A stretch of DNA of 64,000 bases, from positions 3,720,001 to 3,784,000 of the forward strand of contig JAHQIY010000004.1 of NCBI GenBank assembly GCA_019054805.1, in the 5' to 3' direction. Below, one piece after another: positions 10,306-20,124 of this stretch. The notes below the pieces were generated by a model, which searched no databases, had not been told where the DNA came from, and worked only from the letters and a program-made list of their open reading frames with translations. Source of the stretch: Brachionus manjavacas. Taxonomy: Eukaryota > Rotifera > Eurotatoria > Ploima > Brachionidae. Both the position numbers and the translations under genes were made by a program. Numbering within the stretch: the stretch's first letter is position 1; every line of letters starts with the position of its first letter.

Positions 10306-11501
10306 CTAAATTTTATTGAAAAATTTTTGAAGATTTATTGAACTTTTTATAAAAATTTGTAATAAATGAAAATAATATTTGATAATTAAATATTAATTAG
10401 AGCATAAAAAACAAAAGAAAAGAATAAAAGTTTAAAATTTGAAGATAGATAAAAAAAATTCCATTAATTTTATTTTTTACCCTGGTTTTCCATGAAAAAT
10501 ATTTTTTATATTAAAGAGAAATAAACGGCTTAACACTAATATTTGAATAACGCTTTTTCCGTTTCTTTTAAATTAAAAATAAGAATCCTTGATTATAACC
10601 AAAACAAAATGGATTTATAAAATAACTGAAATCGATTATAAAATTTAAAATTTATTTAAACAAATCAATATTAAGTCTCAATTTTTTCATTTTAAAAGCC
10701 ATAGCTTTACAAAATAATTTTTTTATTAAATTTTTGAGAGAATTTTTTGAAAATCCGTACCATGATTAAATCTTTTTTTCAAAAGAATAAGTTATAAAAT
10801 TATTTTTCGGAAAATAAATTAAAAAATTATATACTTTTAGTTAAAATTGAATCAATGAGTTGTTTAAACAAAAAATAATTATTTGAAACACTGACGATCA
10901 TTTTTTGATTGCTGAAAAAATTTATAAAAGATCTTTCTATAGCAGTGATTACAACAAATTGAAATTCTTTGATTTCCGCTTTATTTCAAATTTTATTTTG
11001 CCAACTAATGAAATAATATATGCTACTTTTTTTGAATGTTTTGGGTTTAACAAAAGGTAAAATAAGTAAAATTAAATATTTATGAATGCAAAAGGTAACT
11101 AAATGAAATTCTATCATAAATGAAGAAAAGACTCCAAACCATAGATCAGATAGACAAACTATAATTAATCAATGTAAACATCAAATACTACATTATGAGT
11201 CACAGTAGATTTTTTTTAAAATATGAAACAAAACAAAAATTTAAGCATCAAAGAACAATTAACTTTCTCCTATTTGTTAATTTTACTCTTTGCTCTTCTA
11301 AAGTGATCTCCCCCTATAAGCCGAACATTTATTTGAAAAAATACTGCTACTATTTTCTGCTAACAAAATTTTATAAAAATTTATATAAAATTAATAAAGA
11401 TAATGTTTTTAATTAATTAAACAAAACAATTCATTTAAATTCTTTTTTTTTATTTTTTAAATTAACAATTTCAAAATTTATTAGGAGATTTTCGGACAGT
11501 T
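10306..11501. other. AT-rich spacer, nothing recognised
   Basis: Only AT-rich sequence with short chance frames; no domain, splice pattern or repeat boundary recognised. Confidence 0.45.
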
Positions 11502-11889
11502 TTAAATATTTTTCAATCTGTGAAAAAATTCAAACGATAATTATTAAGAAATATATTTCTGAAAAAAATTGATGATAAATTTTCAATTATTTATCCATTA
11601 AAAATTTTCTTTTTAAATAATTCTATGAGATGATACGACTATTTTACGAAAAAAATTAAAATTTACGAAATATTAATTTATTATTTTACGAAAATTTTAA
11701 TTTATTTATGATTTCTATTTTACGAAATTAAATATTTTTCAATCTGTGAAAAAATTCAAACGATAATTATTAAGAAATATATTTCTGAAAAAAATTGATG
11801 ATAAATTTTCAATTATTTATCCATTAAAAATTTTCTTTTTAAATAATTCTATGAGATGATACGACTATTTTACGAAAAAAATTAAAATT
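11502..11889. repeat. partial tandem duplication, 226-bp unit
   Basis: The 162 bp at 11502-11663 recur, apparently without change, at 11728-11889, an offset of exactly 226 bp. Between them are 64 bp with further TTTACGAAA repeats. The near-perfect identity indicates a recent tandem duplication. No coding content. Confidence 0.9.
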
Positions 11890-12670
11890 AGGCAAATTTT
11901 GGAAAAAAGTATTTATTCTAAAAATATTTTTTTGTGAGAATATTAACGATTCTTGCATTGTATTAAATTTTTAAACCTGAATGCTACCAATGTTTTTATA
12001 ATGACTGTTTTTATACGTAAAATATTTAAATTCTTATCGGCATGGCTCACTAATTTTTTTTACATAATGAATAATCAGTGAAATGCTGGCACTTTTACAT
12101 TAAATCTATTAAAACATTAATTAAAGAATGTAATGAATCATTAATAGTTATTAATAATAATCAAATATTCAAAAGTATGTATTCTGTAAATCTTAATTAA
12201 AATACTTCTAATTTTAAGGATCATCTATTTTATTCTATTTTATTTTTTCTCTTTTATTATTGATTTTTAATTTTTATTTTATTCCATTTAATTTTATTTT
12301 AATTTATCTTTTTTTTAAATCTAAAGGAGCAATAATAATTTTAGCTTTTTTTGACTTTTGTAACTATTATAGTAAACAAGGGTAATCATATTATAAGTTA
12401 ATTAAGTGAGAAACTTTGGGATGCTCAAATATCTCATGAACGAGGGCCCAAACCTATACAAACCTATATTATTTTTGTAGATCTCTTCAAGATCTATCTA
12501 GTTACATACTCTGTTTTAAGATATAATAAGTCGCCAAGTAGATATTAAGCGAAAACGTCTAATTGGGTAAATTTCTGTGATTTTCGATCAAAGTATCACT
12601 TTGAATTAAGCCAAATAAAACAAAAACAGATCAAAAACCCTTATCTTCATTTTAGTTTTTTTAATAGAAT
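11890..12670. other. AT-rich spacer, nothing recognised
   Basis: Includes pyrimidine-rich TTTTATT-type low complexity around 12220-12310. No gene or RNA feature supported. Confidence 0.45.
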
Positions 12671-13048
12671 AGAAGGGGTTTTGTGAAGTTCAGTACAAAA
12701 GAACAGAACAAAGCATTAAAAAATTTAATAACTTTTTATCTAAAAGTTTAAAATAAATTCTGTAAATCCAGCATGGTACAACATTCAAAGTTGCATCAAC
12801 TGTAAAAGTCTGCTCATGGTGTGCAGAATCTCTGCAAAATGCACCACGCTCGATTATATTGAAATTTAATTTCTGCATAACTCTGCAAATTTAGCAGGCT
12901 TTGATATTTGATGCTACTTTGTTAGTTGCACTATTTTGCATTAACAGAACTAAGTTTAAACCTTTAGAAAAAAAGTTATTCAATTTTTTTTACATTTTTT
13001 CTGTTCTTTTTTCATTTTGTACTGAATTTCACAAAACCATAGAAGGTC
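12671..13048. repeat. imperfect palindrome / MITE-like inverted repeat
   Basis: The left arm beginning AGAAGGGGTTTTGTGAAG and the right arm ending CACAAAACCATAGAAGG are reverse complements with mismatches over about 180 bp each, meeting near 12860. The sequence could fold into one long hairpin. Its right half is part of the 660-bp direct repeat described next. Confidence 0.7.
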
Positions 13049-13531
13049 AGGAGTCAGAAAAAAAAAAAAAATTCATAAAACTAATTTTTCATAGATTTAG
13101 CTAATTATGTTAAAAAACGTGGTTAAATGGTAAATTATGTTACACCATTTCACCCCATAAATCACCAAATCTAACCCAATTTTCACATATTTAGACCATA
13201 AACAAAAAAAAAGAAAACAAAACAAAAATAAGACAAAAAAAAAAAATAAAATGTTACGTATGTATGATTCAAATTGAAGAAGATAAAGAAAATTCTAATA
13301 AATGGCTTACATGCGAAAACTGTGATTGTTGGTCTTGTTTTGAATGCTTACCAGAAAAATACAAAAACTCAGCTTACAATGAATACAAATGCAATTCGTG
13401 TTAAGTTTTAGTTTTTTTTTTTTGTTAAATTTAAATTTATAATCGATGTTTTCAACTTATCTAATGAATTTTTTCTATTAAATTTTTATTAAATCGAAAT
13501 TTTAGTAAAATAAATTAAATTTAGTGTAAAA
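12872..13531 (+). repeat. 660-bp direct repeat, copy A (flanks LINE)
   Basis: Starts TCTGCATAACTCTGC and ends TTTAGTGTAAAA. It is almost identical to 15628-16284, differing mainly in A-run length and a few substitutions. The two copies immediately abut the two ends of the LINE at 13532-15627, as a target-site duplication would. Confidence 0.9.
13252..13404 (+). pseudogene. PHD-like zinc-finger exon fragment, copy A
   Basis: An open frame of 50 codons ending in TAA carries eight cysteines arranged CYVC ... TCENCDCWSCFEC ... CNSC, with the aromatic residue before the second cluster typical of PHD fingers. PHD fingers read histone tails and also occur at the C-terminus of some transposase-related proteins. 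No upstream exons are recognisable. The frame is repeated unchanged at 16007-16159. Inverted copies of a GGTGATTTATGG-like motif flank it, hinting at a non-autonomous element that captured it. Confidence 0.5.
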
Positions 13532-13579
13532 TTATTATTTATTTATTTGTATATCTGTACCGAGCTAGAGCTCCTTCAC

Positions 13580-13613
<34 letters not shown>

Positions 13614-15627
13614 AATAAAAAATTAAAATAAAGTTAAATAAAATGAAATAAAAATAAAAAGTAAGAAAAAATAAAGTTAAATTAATATAACTTAAAAAGT
13701 AGATAAATATTAAAATTAAAATTAGATAAATTTTGATAGAGAGTAACAGAATACATATTTTAATTATTTGATGATTCAGGAAAAAAAGAAGAAATAGTAA
13801 GGTAGCAATTACACAATGGAGTTGGGTACTCGATATTTCTTGATTCGAAACCTCTGTTATATTCTTCCACCAGTCTAACAGTTAATGGAACAGAATGGCT
13901 CAGTCCTGCCCTAACATATCTCTCACTCAACTCAAAAAGTCGATTTGAGACTGTTAGTAGTTTAAGTTTATTATATGCCTCATTATGTAATATGTTGGAG
14001 GGAGTATCATATCTTAGTTTTAGTATAGAACGAACTGCTGAATTTTGGATTACTTCTAACCTTTTTGATATTAGTTTCTGAAAGAGAGTTAAGACAAGGA
14101 AAAGAATAATCTAGAATAGATCCAATCAAAGACTTATAAAGGTTTCCTAAAGTGTTTAAGTCAAGGCCCCATTTTTATTCGACAAGATTTTTATTAAATT
14201 TAGCCTTGAATTGCAACGTTCTTTAATTTCTTCTATCATTGAAGAAAAGGTTAATTAAGAATCAAATCTAATACCTAGGAACTTTATTTCTTTTAAGTTT
14301 TCGATCCTATTCCCATAAATCCTTAAATTAAACACAGAACTTTCTTTATTATTTTTAGTAAAAATCATTGAGCAAGACTTTTCAACCGAAATCTTCATTT
14401 TCCACTTGAAAAGCCACTTTTCTAATTCAACTAAGTACTTTTTCATCTTACTTTCTATATTTCCATTTTTTTTTATAAATGAAAAAAGTGACAAGATCGT
14501 CTGCAAAGAGAAGTGAATATTCTTTATTAGATTTATTTCTTTTAGGAATATCATTAATAAATATACTAAATAATAAAGGACTAATAACTGATTCTTGAGG
14601 AACGCCAGCAGATATTTTGAATTCATCACTAATGTGATCATTTATATTTACTTTAAATGTTTTACAGTTAAGAAATGATTATCCAATAAATTAAGTAGGC
14701 AGGTATATTTATCTTTATCAGCTTGTAAATTATACCTTCATGCCAGACTTTGTCGAAAGCTTTAGAAATGTCAAAAAATAAGCAACATACTTTTTTCTTT
14801 CTATTAAAAGATTCGACAACTTTTTGGATAAGGAAAACTAAATTATCTGCGGTTCTTCGATGTTTCCTAAAACCAGATTGTTCCTGAATTAGCAAAGAAT
14901 TTTTTTCCAAGAAATCATATAACCTTGAAAATATAATACGTTCAAGCAGTTTACCCAGACAGCTTGTAATGCTTATTGGTCGATAATTAGATGGGTCTTG
15001 TGTAGGTGAAGATTTCTTAGGTATCATTGTGATATTGGCACTTTTCCAAGCTTTAGGAACTGTACCTTCTTGGAGACTAAGATTGAAGAGATCTATTATT
15101 TCTTTTAACAAATTTAAAGGGAGGTTTTTTAACATTAAATTGTGGATAAGGTCAGGTCCGCAAGCTGCTTCTCCTTTTAGCCTTTTTAATGCTATAATCA
15201 TTTCATTAAGGCTAATCGGTTCGTTGAGTATTGGCTGACTATTATTCTTAAAGTATTTTAAATTAAAATGAGTTATTTCTGTATCTTTTTCAGTGTTTTC
15301 GAGGTCAGAATTAAGACTGAATGTTGAGGATAATATTTTTCCAAATAATTTCCCTTTTTCCTCATCTGTTTTGAAATCTTGGTTGTTCAGAGTTAAAGTT
15401 GGGATTAAATTTGATCCTTTTTTTGATCTAAACTTATTTATTTTTTTCCAGAATGGCCTACTTGATAGTGGGTTTTTCCCCATCTTTTTGATAAAATCAA
15501 ACCAATTTTGATTCCAAAATTTTTTCAGGCTAATTTTAATTTCCAGTGTTAAATGATTATATCTTTGTTTTGTCATTTGACAGCGAGTTTTTTGAAAATA
15601 TCTTCTTATTTTCCTACGTTCTTTAAT
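13532..15627 (-). mobile_element. 5'-truncated jockey/CR1-like LINE
   Basis: Minus-strand LINE whose 3' end is an (AAAT)n tail at 13532-13552 and whose 5' end is cut inside ORF2 at 15627, the usual result of target-primed reverse transcription. The 3' region carries GGAGCTCTAGCTCGG, resembling the 3' region of other copies here. A 30-base homopolymer run (A on plus) lies at 13583-13612. Direct repeats of 660 bp flank it. Confidence 0.85.
13760..15627 (-). pseudogene. LINE ORF2 reverse transcriptase, frameshifted
   Basis: 14668-15627 is one open frame with a linker, the fingers and the palm start of a LINE reverse transcriptase: DPSNYRPISITSCLGKLLER, SGFRKHRRTADNLVFL and CLFFDISKAFDKVWHEG (the first catalytic Asp). 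The next block, with VPQESVISPLLF and the catalytic FADD box at about 14495-14506, is in another frame. The thumb region (KMKISVEKSCSMIF, LKEIKFLGIRFDS) and a C-terminal block ending at 13760-13762 follow with further shifts. The endonuclease domain is missing because of 5' truncation. The enzyme would copy its own RNA at a nicked target, but this copy cannot. Confidence 0.85.
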
Positions 15628-16284
15628 TCTGCATAACTCTGCAAATTTAGCAGGCTTTGATATTTGATGCTACTTTGTTAGTTGCACTATTTTGCATTAA
15701 CAGAACTAAGTTTAAACCTTTAGAAAAAAAGTTATTCAATTTTTTTTACATTTTTTCTGTTCTTTTTTTCATTTTGTACTGAATTTCACAAAACCATAGA
15801 AGGTCAGGAGTCAGAAAAAAAAAAAAATTCATAAAACTAATTTTTCATAGATTTAGCTAATTATGTTAAAAAACGGGGTTAAATGGTAAATTATGTTACA
15901 TCATTTCACTCCATAAATCACCAAATCTACCCCAATTTTCACATATTTAGACCATAAACAAAAAAAAGAAAAGAAAACAAAAATAAGACAAAAAAAAATA
16001 ATAAAATGTTACGTATGTATGATTCAAATTGAAGAAGATAAAGAAAATTCTAATAAATGGCTTACATGCGAAAACTGTGATTGTTGGTCTTGTTTTGAAT
16101 GCTTACCAGAAAAATACAAAAACTCAGCTTACAATGAATACAAATGCAATTCGTGTTAAGTTTTAGTTTTTTTTTTGTTAAATTTAAATTTATAATCGAT
16201 GTTTTCAACTTATCTAATGAATTTTTTCTATTAAATTTTTATTAAATCGAAATTTTAGTAAAATAAATTAAATTTAGTGTAAAA
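15628..16284 (+). repeat. 660-bp direct repeat, copy B
   Basis: Near-identical to 12872-13531. Copy B lacks the left arm of the palindrome, so the LINE lies between the arm tip and the repeated segment. Confidence 0.9.
16007..16159 (+). pseudogene. PHD-like zinc-finger exon fragment, copy B
   Basis: Identical in sequence to 13252-13404: CYVC ... TCENCDCWSCFEC ... CNSC, TAA. It exists because the surrounding 660 bp are duplicated. Confidence 0.5.
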
Positions 16285-17094
16285 AAATCAATCTTAATAT
16301 CTATTAGGGATTATTTGGTGAGAAAACGGGGTAATTTGACACAAATTTGGGGTAACTATGTTAACCATTTTAACCATTTTACACCTCACATAATTACCTG
16401 TACGAGGTTATTTGGTGAGAAAAAAAATTGGGGTAAATTCGGTGACTATGTTTGGAATTTTCAAGTGGTCATTAGTCCAAATCAGCAATAAAAAAAAAAA
16501 GAGGTCACCAGATTAGGCCGGTTTACTATAGGTCTATTTTTTCTCCTATTATTTCTAAGAGATGTAATATTCTACATATTTGAATTATAATTAATAAAAA
16601 AATAATTGGATTTTCTTCGATTTAACTGAGTCAAATAATAACAATTCTCTGAATTTTATAACTTATATTGCTCAAATCATTTTAAAATTTAATCTTTAAA
16701 AAAATGAGAAAAATAAAAAAAATTTTAAAAAATTTAAATCAAAAAGAAAAATCAGATAGTACAGATGGCTAAGATTTGAGCGTTGAACAGTTCAAGAAAC
16801 AAAAAATAAGATATAGCAAAAAGGAAAAGAGAATAGATTCTGTAAATTTTAAATTAAATGATAATTGTATTGACTTTATCTTTTTTAAATTAAGTATTGT
16901 ATTTTTGTACGATAAATTTTCAGAGTTAAATATCCCTTTTCATATTGACCCAAAAAAAGTGTAATTTTTATTAGGTAATTTTCCAAAGATAAATTTTTTA
17001 ATTTCAAAGCCGAAGTGTAAAATAAAAGTTTTCAAATAATCAATCATTTTAAGTCCCATTTCTTTTTCTTGTTTTTGAGATCAGATAAAGTATA
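16285..17094. other. spacer with GGTGAGAAAA inverted motifs
   Basis: 16305-16460 holds repeated GATTATTTGGTGAGAAAA and GGGGTAA motifs, which are inverted copies of motifs at 13150-13190 and 15910-15950. They could be terminal repeats of a small element enclosing the PHD fragment. 16704-16964 is open apart from one TAA and is Lys-rich, without recognisable similarity. Confidence 0.4.
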
Positions 17095-17240
17095 AAAATA
17101 TTTGCTGATGACACAACAATAAGCCGTGCGGATAAGAATTTCAACATTTTACTTGCGAGTCATTATAAAAGCATTAATAACCTAAGTAATTAGTGTTTTT
17201 TTACAAGATTAGTATTAATTGGACAAAATTTTTTTTAAAG
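17095..17240 (+). pseudogene. LINE reverse transcriptase relic around the FADD box
   Basis: Reads KIFADDTTISRADKNFNILL, then a partly open NLSN-stop-CFFTRLVL stretch matching the usual region after the FADD box of CR1/L2-type LINEs (W...NRLVLN). It is a short orphan fragment of a family different from the jockey-like copies upstream. Confidence 0.65.
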
Positions 17241-17759
17241 GTTTACCAATCTTTAAGGACATTTTTTTGTAGTTTAAAATATATCATGATCTTAATTTTT
17301 CAAAACCTGATTTAATTTTATCTTTAGTCGTTAACAAAATTTGTTCAGTATAAACAGACTCTATAAATTTTTAAACCTTTGTTTTGTCTTACTTTTTTAT
17401 TGTATTATTATTAAAATAGTTAAAATTTATTATTTTTAAATATTGAAAAAGTTTAGGTTCAAATCAAATGTTATAAACTTCTAAGAAAAATGCTATTCAT
17501 TTGTTTCCCTTCATTGATTTGGAACTTTAACTTTTACTTTTACTTAAAATTACGTAAATTTACTATTCTAAATTATGTTAACTCCAATGCCTAAAAATCT
17601 CAAATTTTGCTGTTTTTCAAAAAATTTTGTTAAAAAATACGATTTTGACTTTGGTAAATTTTTTTTTTAATTAAATTTTTTACCGTAAAAATTGGTAAAA
17701 TTCAAAATTTTTTAAGTAAATTTTGATTAAAAAAGGTAAAAAAAACGAAAAGAATGTAA

Positions 17760-18907
17760 AGAATGTAATAGAATATATAATCTTATAATAGAATGCCTTA
17801 ACAATGAGCTTGGAGCTCTTTATAAAAATCTTAATGTTTCTATCATTGTCTACGCAGATGATATAATCTTATTAAGCCCAGTTGACTCCCATCTACAAAT
17901 GCTTTTGGATATTTGTGGATCTTATGGGAATAAATGGAGAATAAAATTTAACCCTAATAAAACAAAAGTTGTTAACTTTGGCACTCAATTATTTAAGTCG
18001 GTATTTCACCTTAATGGATCCGAACTTGAAGAAGCAAATCAGTTAAAATACTTAGGATTCATTATAGATTCTAATCTTGACCTTAACACACAGGCAATTA
18101 TAAATTTTAAAAAAGTTCAGAGCAGCTTTTTTGGAATTTCATATCTTCTGCCTAAAAATAGTCCTACCTCTTCACCTAAATTCAAATCTTTTATATACAA
18201 AACATTTTGCTTATCTAAATTCACATATGGTCTTGAGGCTCTTACTCTTAATTCGACCACAAAGGATTCAATAAATAAATTACAAAACAACTTAATTAGA
18301 CAAATGTTTGGTTTAAAAGCCTACTGTCACATGTCACGAGTCTTAAAAGTACTAAAATTATTCAACTTTGATGAACTTTATCTATTTTCAAAACTAATTT
18401 TTATTGATACAATTAAATATAATTATCTATCATCACAATTTTTAAAATATATGTTAAGTGACCCCCCCTCTAATAAATCTTTTTCCTCCGACTTAGTACT
18501 TATTTCCAAGTACTTTAAAATTGAAACCTCAAAAATTTCAGTAAATATAAACCAACTTAAAGAAAATCTTAAGATTAATCTGATTTCTAATGATGGTATA
18601 TCTGATTCAATTTGGTTATGTCTTTGCAATTTAAAATTAAAACATTACAGAACTCTCCTAAATGAGCTAATTCAAAATAAAAGAAATTCATGAATTTTGG
18701 TCCGAATTATCTTGCTTTCTAACTTTCATCCCTTTTTCTATTTTCGAACTAATGTTCCTTTTTTATTTTTGTAATTTTATTTTTAGATAATAATTTTTCA
18801 TTTTTTAAAAAAACACAAAAACACAAAAAAAAAATTTTATCTTTATTTTCTTTTACTTCTCCTTAAAGGAGGTTAATTCAATTCAATAAATAAATAAATA
18901 AATAAAA
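17760..18907 (+). mobile_element. 5'-truncated LINE, second family
   Basis: Starts inside the reverse transcriptase and ends in an ATAAATAAATAA tail at about 18885-18907. The coding part is intact from the truncation point to its stop, so this copy is young. It encodes a YADD-type catalytic box rather than FADD, marking a family distinct from the LINE at 13532-15627. Confidence 0.85.
17800..18693 (+). pseudogene. LINE reverse transcriptase C-terminal half (YADD type)
   Basis: One uninterrupted frame: NNELGALYKNLNVSIIVYADD at 17800-17862 is the palm with the catalytic pair of aspartates. The thumb follows (WRIKFNPNKTKVVNFG, LKYLGFIIDSNLDLN) with a long helical C-terminus (YGLEALTLNSTTKDSINKLQ) ending in a TGA at 18691-18693. 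Everything upstream of the palm, including endonuclease and fingers, is absent. It has no start codon of its own and is a dead-on-arrival copy. The product, if made, would lack activity. Confidence 0.85.
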
Positions 18908-19084
18908 TTTGTAACATTACACTATTATGTTTTAGAATAAAACAAATTCATCCATCTGGAAATCTAAAGTTTCAATTATCTAAAAATGATTCAAGATATT
19001 TAAATGTTGATTTAGGTATCATTGGAAATTAAATTGAACCAAAGTCATTTGACAACTAAAGATTTAAAAAACTTTGGAATATTT

Positions 19085-19690
19085 TTGACCAGACTTGTTT
19101 TTAAGTCACAAGTCTTAAGTCAAGTCAATGACTTGAAATTTTTTAAAAATTTTAAAAATTAGATTTATTTATTTGAGTCATGTCGAGTGTGTGACCAAAG
19201 ATATTATATTCAGAATGAGATGGTTCAATATTTTTGTTACCAAAAATATTGAATTAATTAAAAAATAAAGTTGTATTTAAAGTTTGTTGAAGTCTTTAGA
19301 ACAAATTTTTTAAGTGTAGATTTTAACACCCTTCTCACTCTTCTATTTGGCTCAGTCAAAATTGGTCCTACAAAAACATTGACCCAAAATTTTGAAAATT
19401 CCCTGACTTATTTGGCTTTATTTCTTTCTTCAGCCAGAAAATCAGAAAATTTGGGTCTTGTAGATTATGTGACTCCGGAGACACTTAATTACGTGACTCC
19501 GCGAAGATGCTGGTTTGGTGACTCCATGGATTCCCCTAATATGTGACTCCAACAAACAAAAAGTTAAAGAAATATTTTTTTTATGATTACAAATTTATGT
19601 GACTTAAAAAAAAGATTTTAAGTCAAGTCAAAACTTTGACTTAAATTTTTGTGACTTAGACTTAAAACTGTGACTTGACTTTGTTTTTGA
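19085..19690. repeat. AAGTC-rich repeat, probable hAT-derived MITE
   Basis: Both ends carry TTTTTGACCA / TGGTCAAAAA inverted motifs (about 19089 and 19685), and the interior is full of AAGTC and GACTT strings. The composition matches the 285-bp element at 60329-60613. A central part (19290-19540) is unrelated, with repeated ATTATGTGACTCC-like strings. Boundaries are approximate. Confidence 0.5.
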
Positions 19691-19860
19691 CCATAATTGA
19701 AAAAAAATTAATTTGAACACTGCTGATTGTTTTCAATTGAATTTTAATTAAGTTTGAATAAATAAAGTGTTAACGGGTCTTTTTGGTTGAATAAACTTGA
19801 AACTTAAATCAAACTAATATTTTAAAATCACTATAGTATAAAACTTTACAATTCTGTTTT

Positions 19861-20070
19861 TGAATGTGTTATGAGAAATTTGAGTGTAGTAAAATTCTGG
19901 AAAAAGGACAACTTGATAGCTTCGAGATGTGCAAAGGAGTGAGGCAAGGTTGCGTTTTTTCCTCAACTTTATTCCTAATTCTAATTGACTATGTTTTTAA
20001 GAAAACAACTGGAAGGCCAGGATTACTAAAAGCGAGGCTTGAGGACCTAGACGTTGCAGATGCTAAGTAA
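19861..20070 (+). pseudogene. LINE reverse transcriptase fragment (GVRQGC box)
   Basis: Reads FEMCKGVRQGCVFSSTLFLI, the conserved substrate-binding box of RTE/BovB-type reverse transcriptases (GVRQGC-SPxLF), and goes on to LEDLDVADAK before a stop exactly where the ADD catalytic box should be. It is a short relic 55 bp from the 3' end of the ABCD gene. Confidence 0.7.
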
Positions 20071-20124
20071 TATTTAAAACTGGAATATTAAAATTATTTA
20101 ATTAGAAAAAAATAAATTAAAAAT

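Noticed and set aside
10052..10309. 85-codon plus-strand frame opposite the PAN-like ORF
   Set aside because: No domain; the minus strand has the signal-peptide and cysteine pattern instead.
11195..11416. 73-codon plus-strand frame
   Set aside because: No recognisable domain, and base composition does not differ from the spacer.
12872..16284. LTR retrotransposon formed by the 660-bp direct repeats
   Set aside because: The repeats lack TG...CA ends, no primer-binding site or polypurine tract is visible, and the interior is a minus-strand LINE whose own tail and truncated 5' end abut the repeats.
16704..16964. Lys-rich frame with one internal TAA
   Set aside because: No similarity, no splice pattern; kept only as a remark in the spacer entry.
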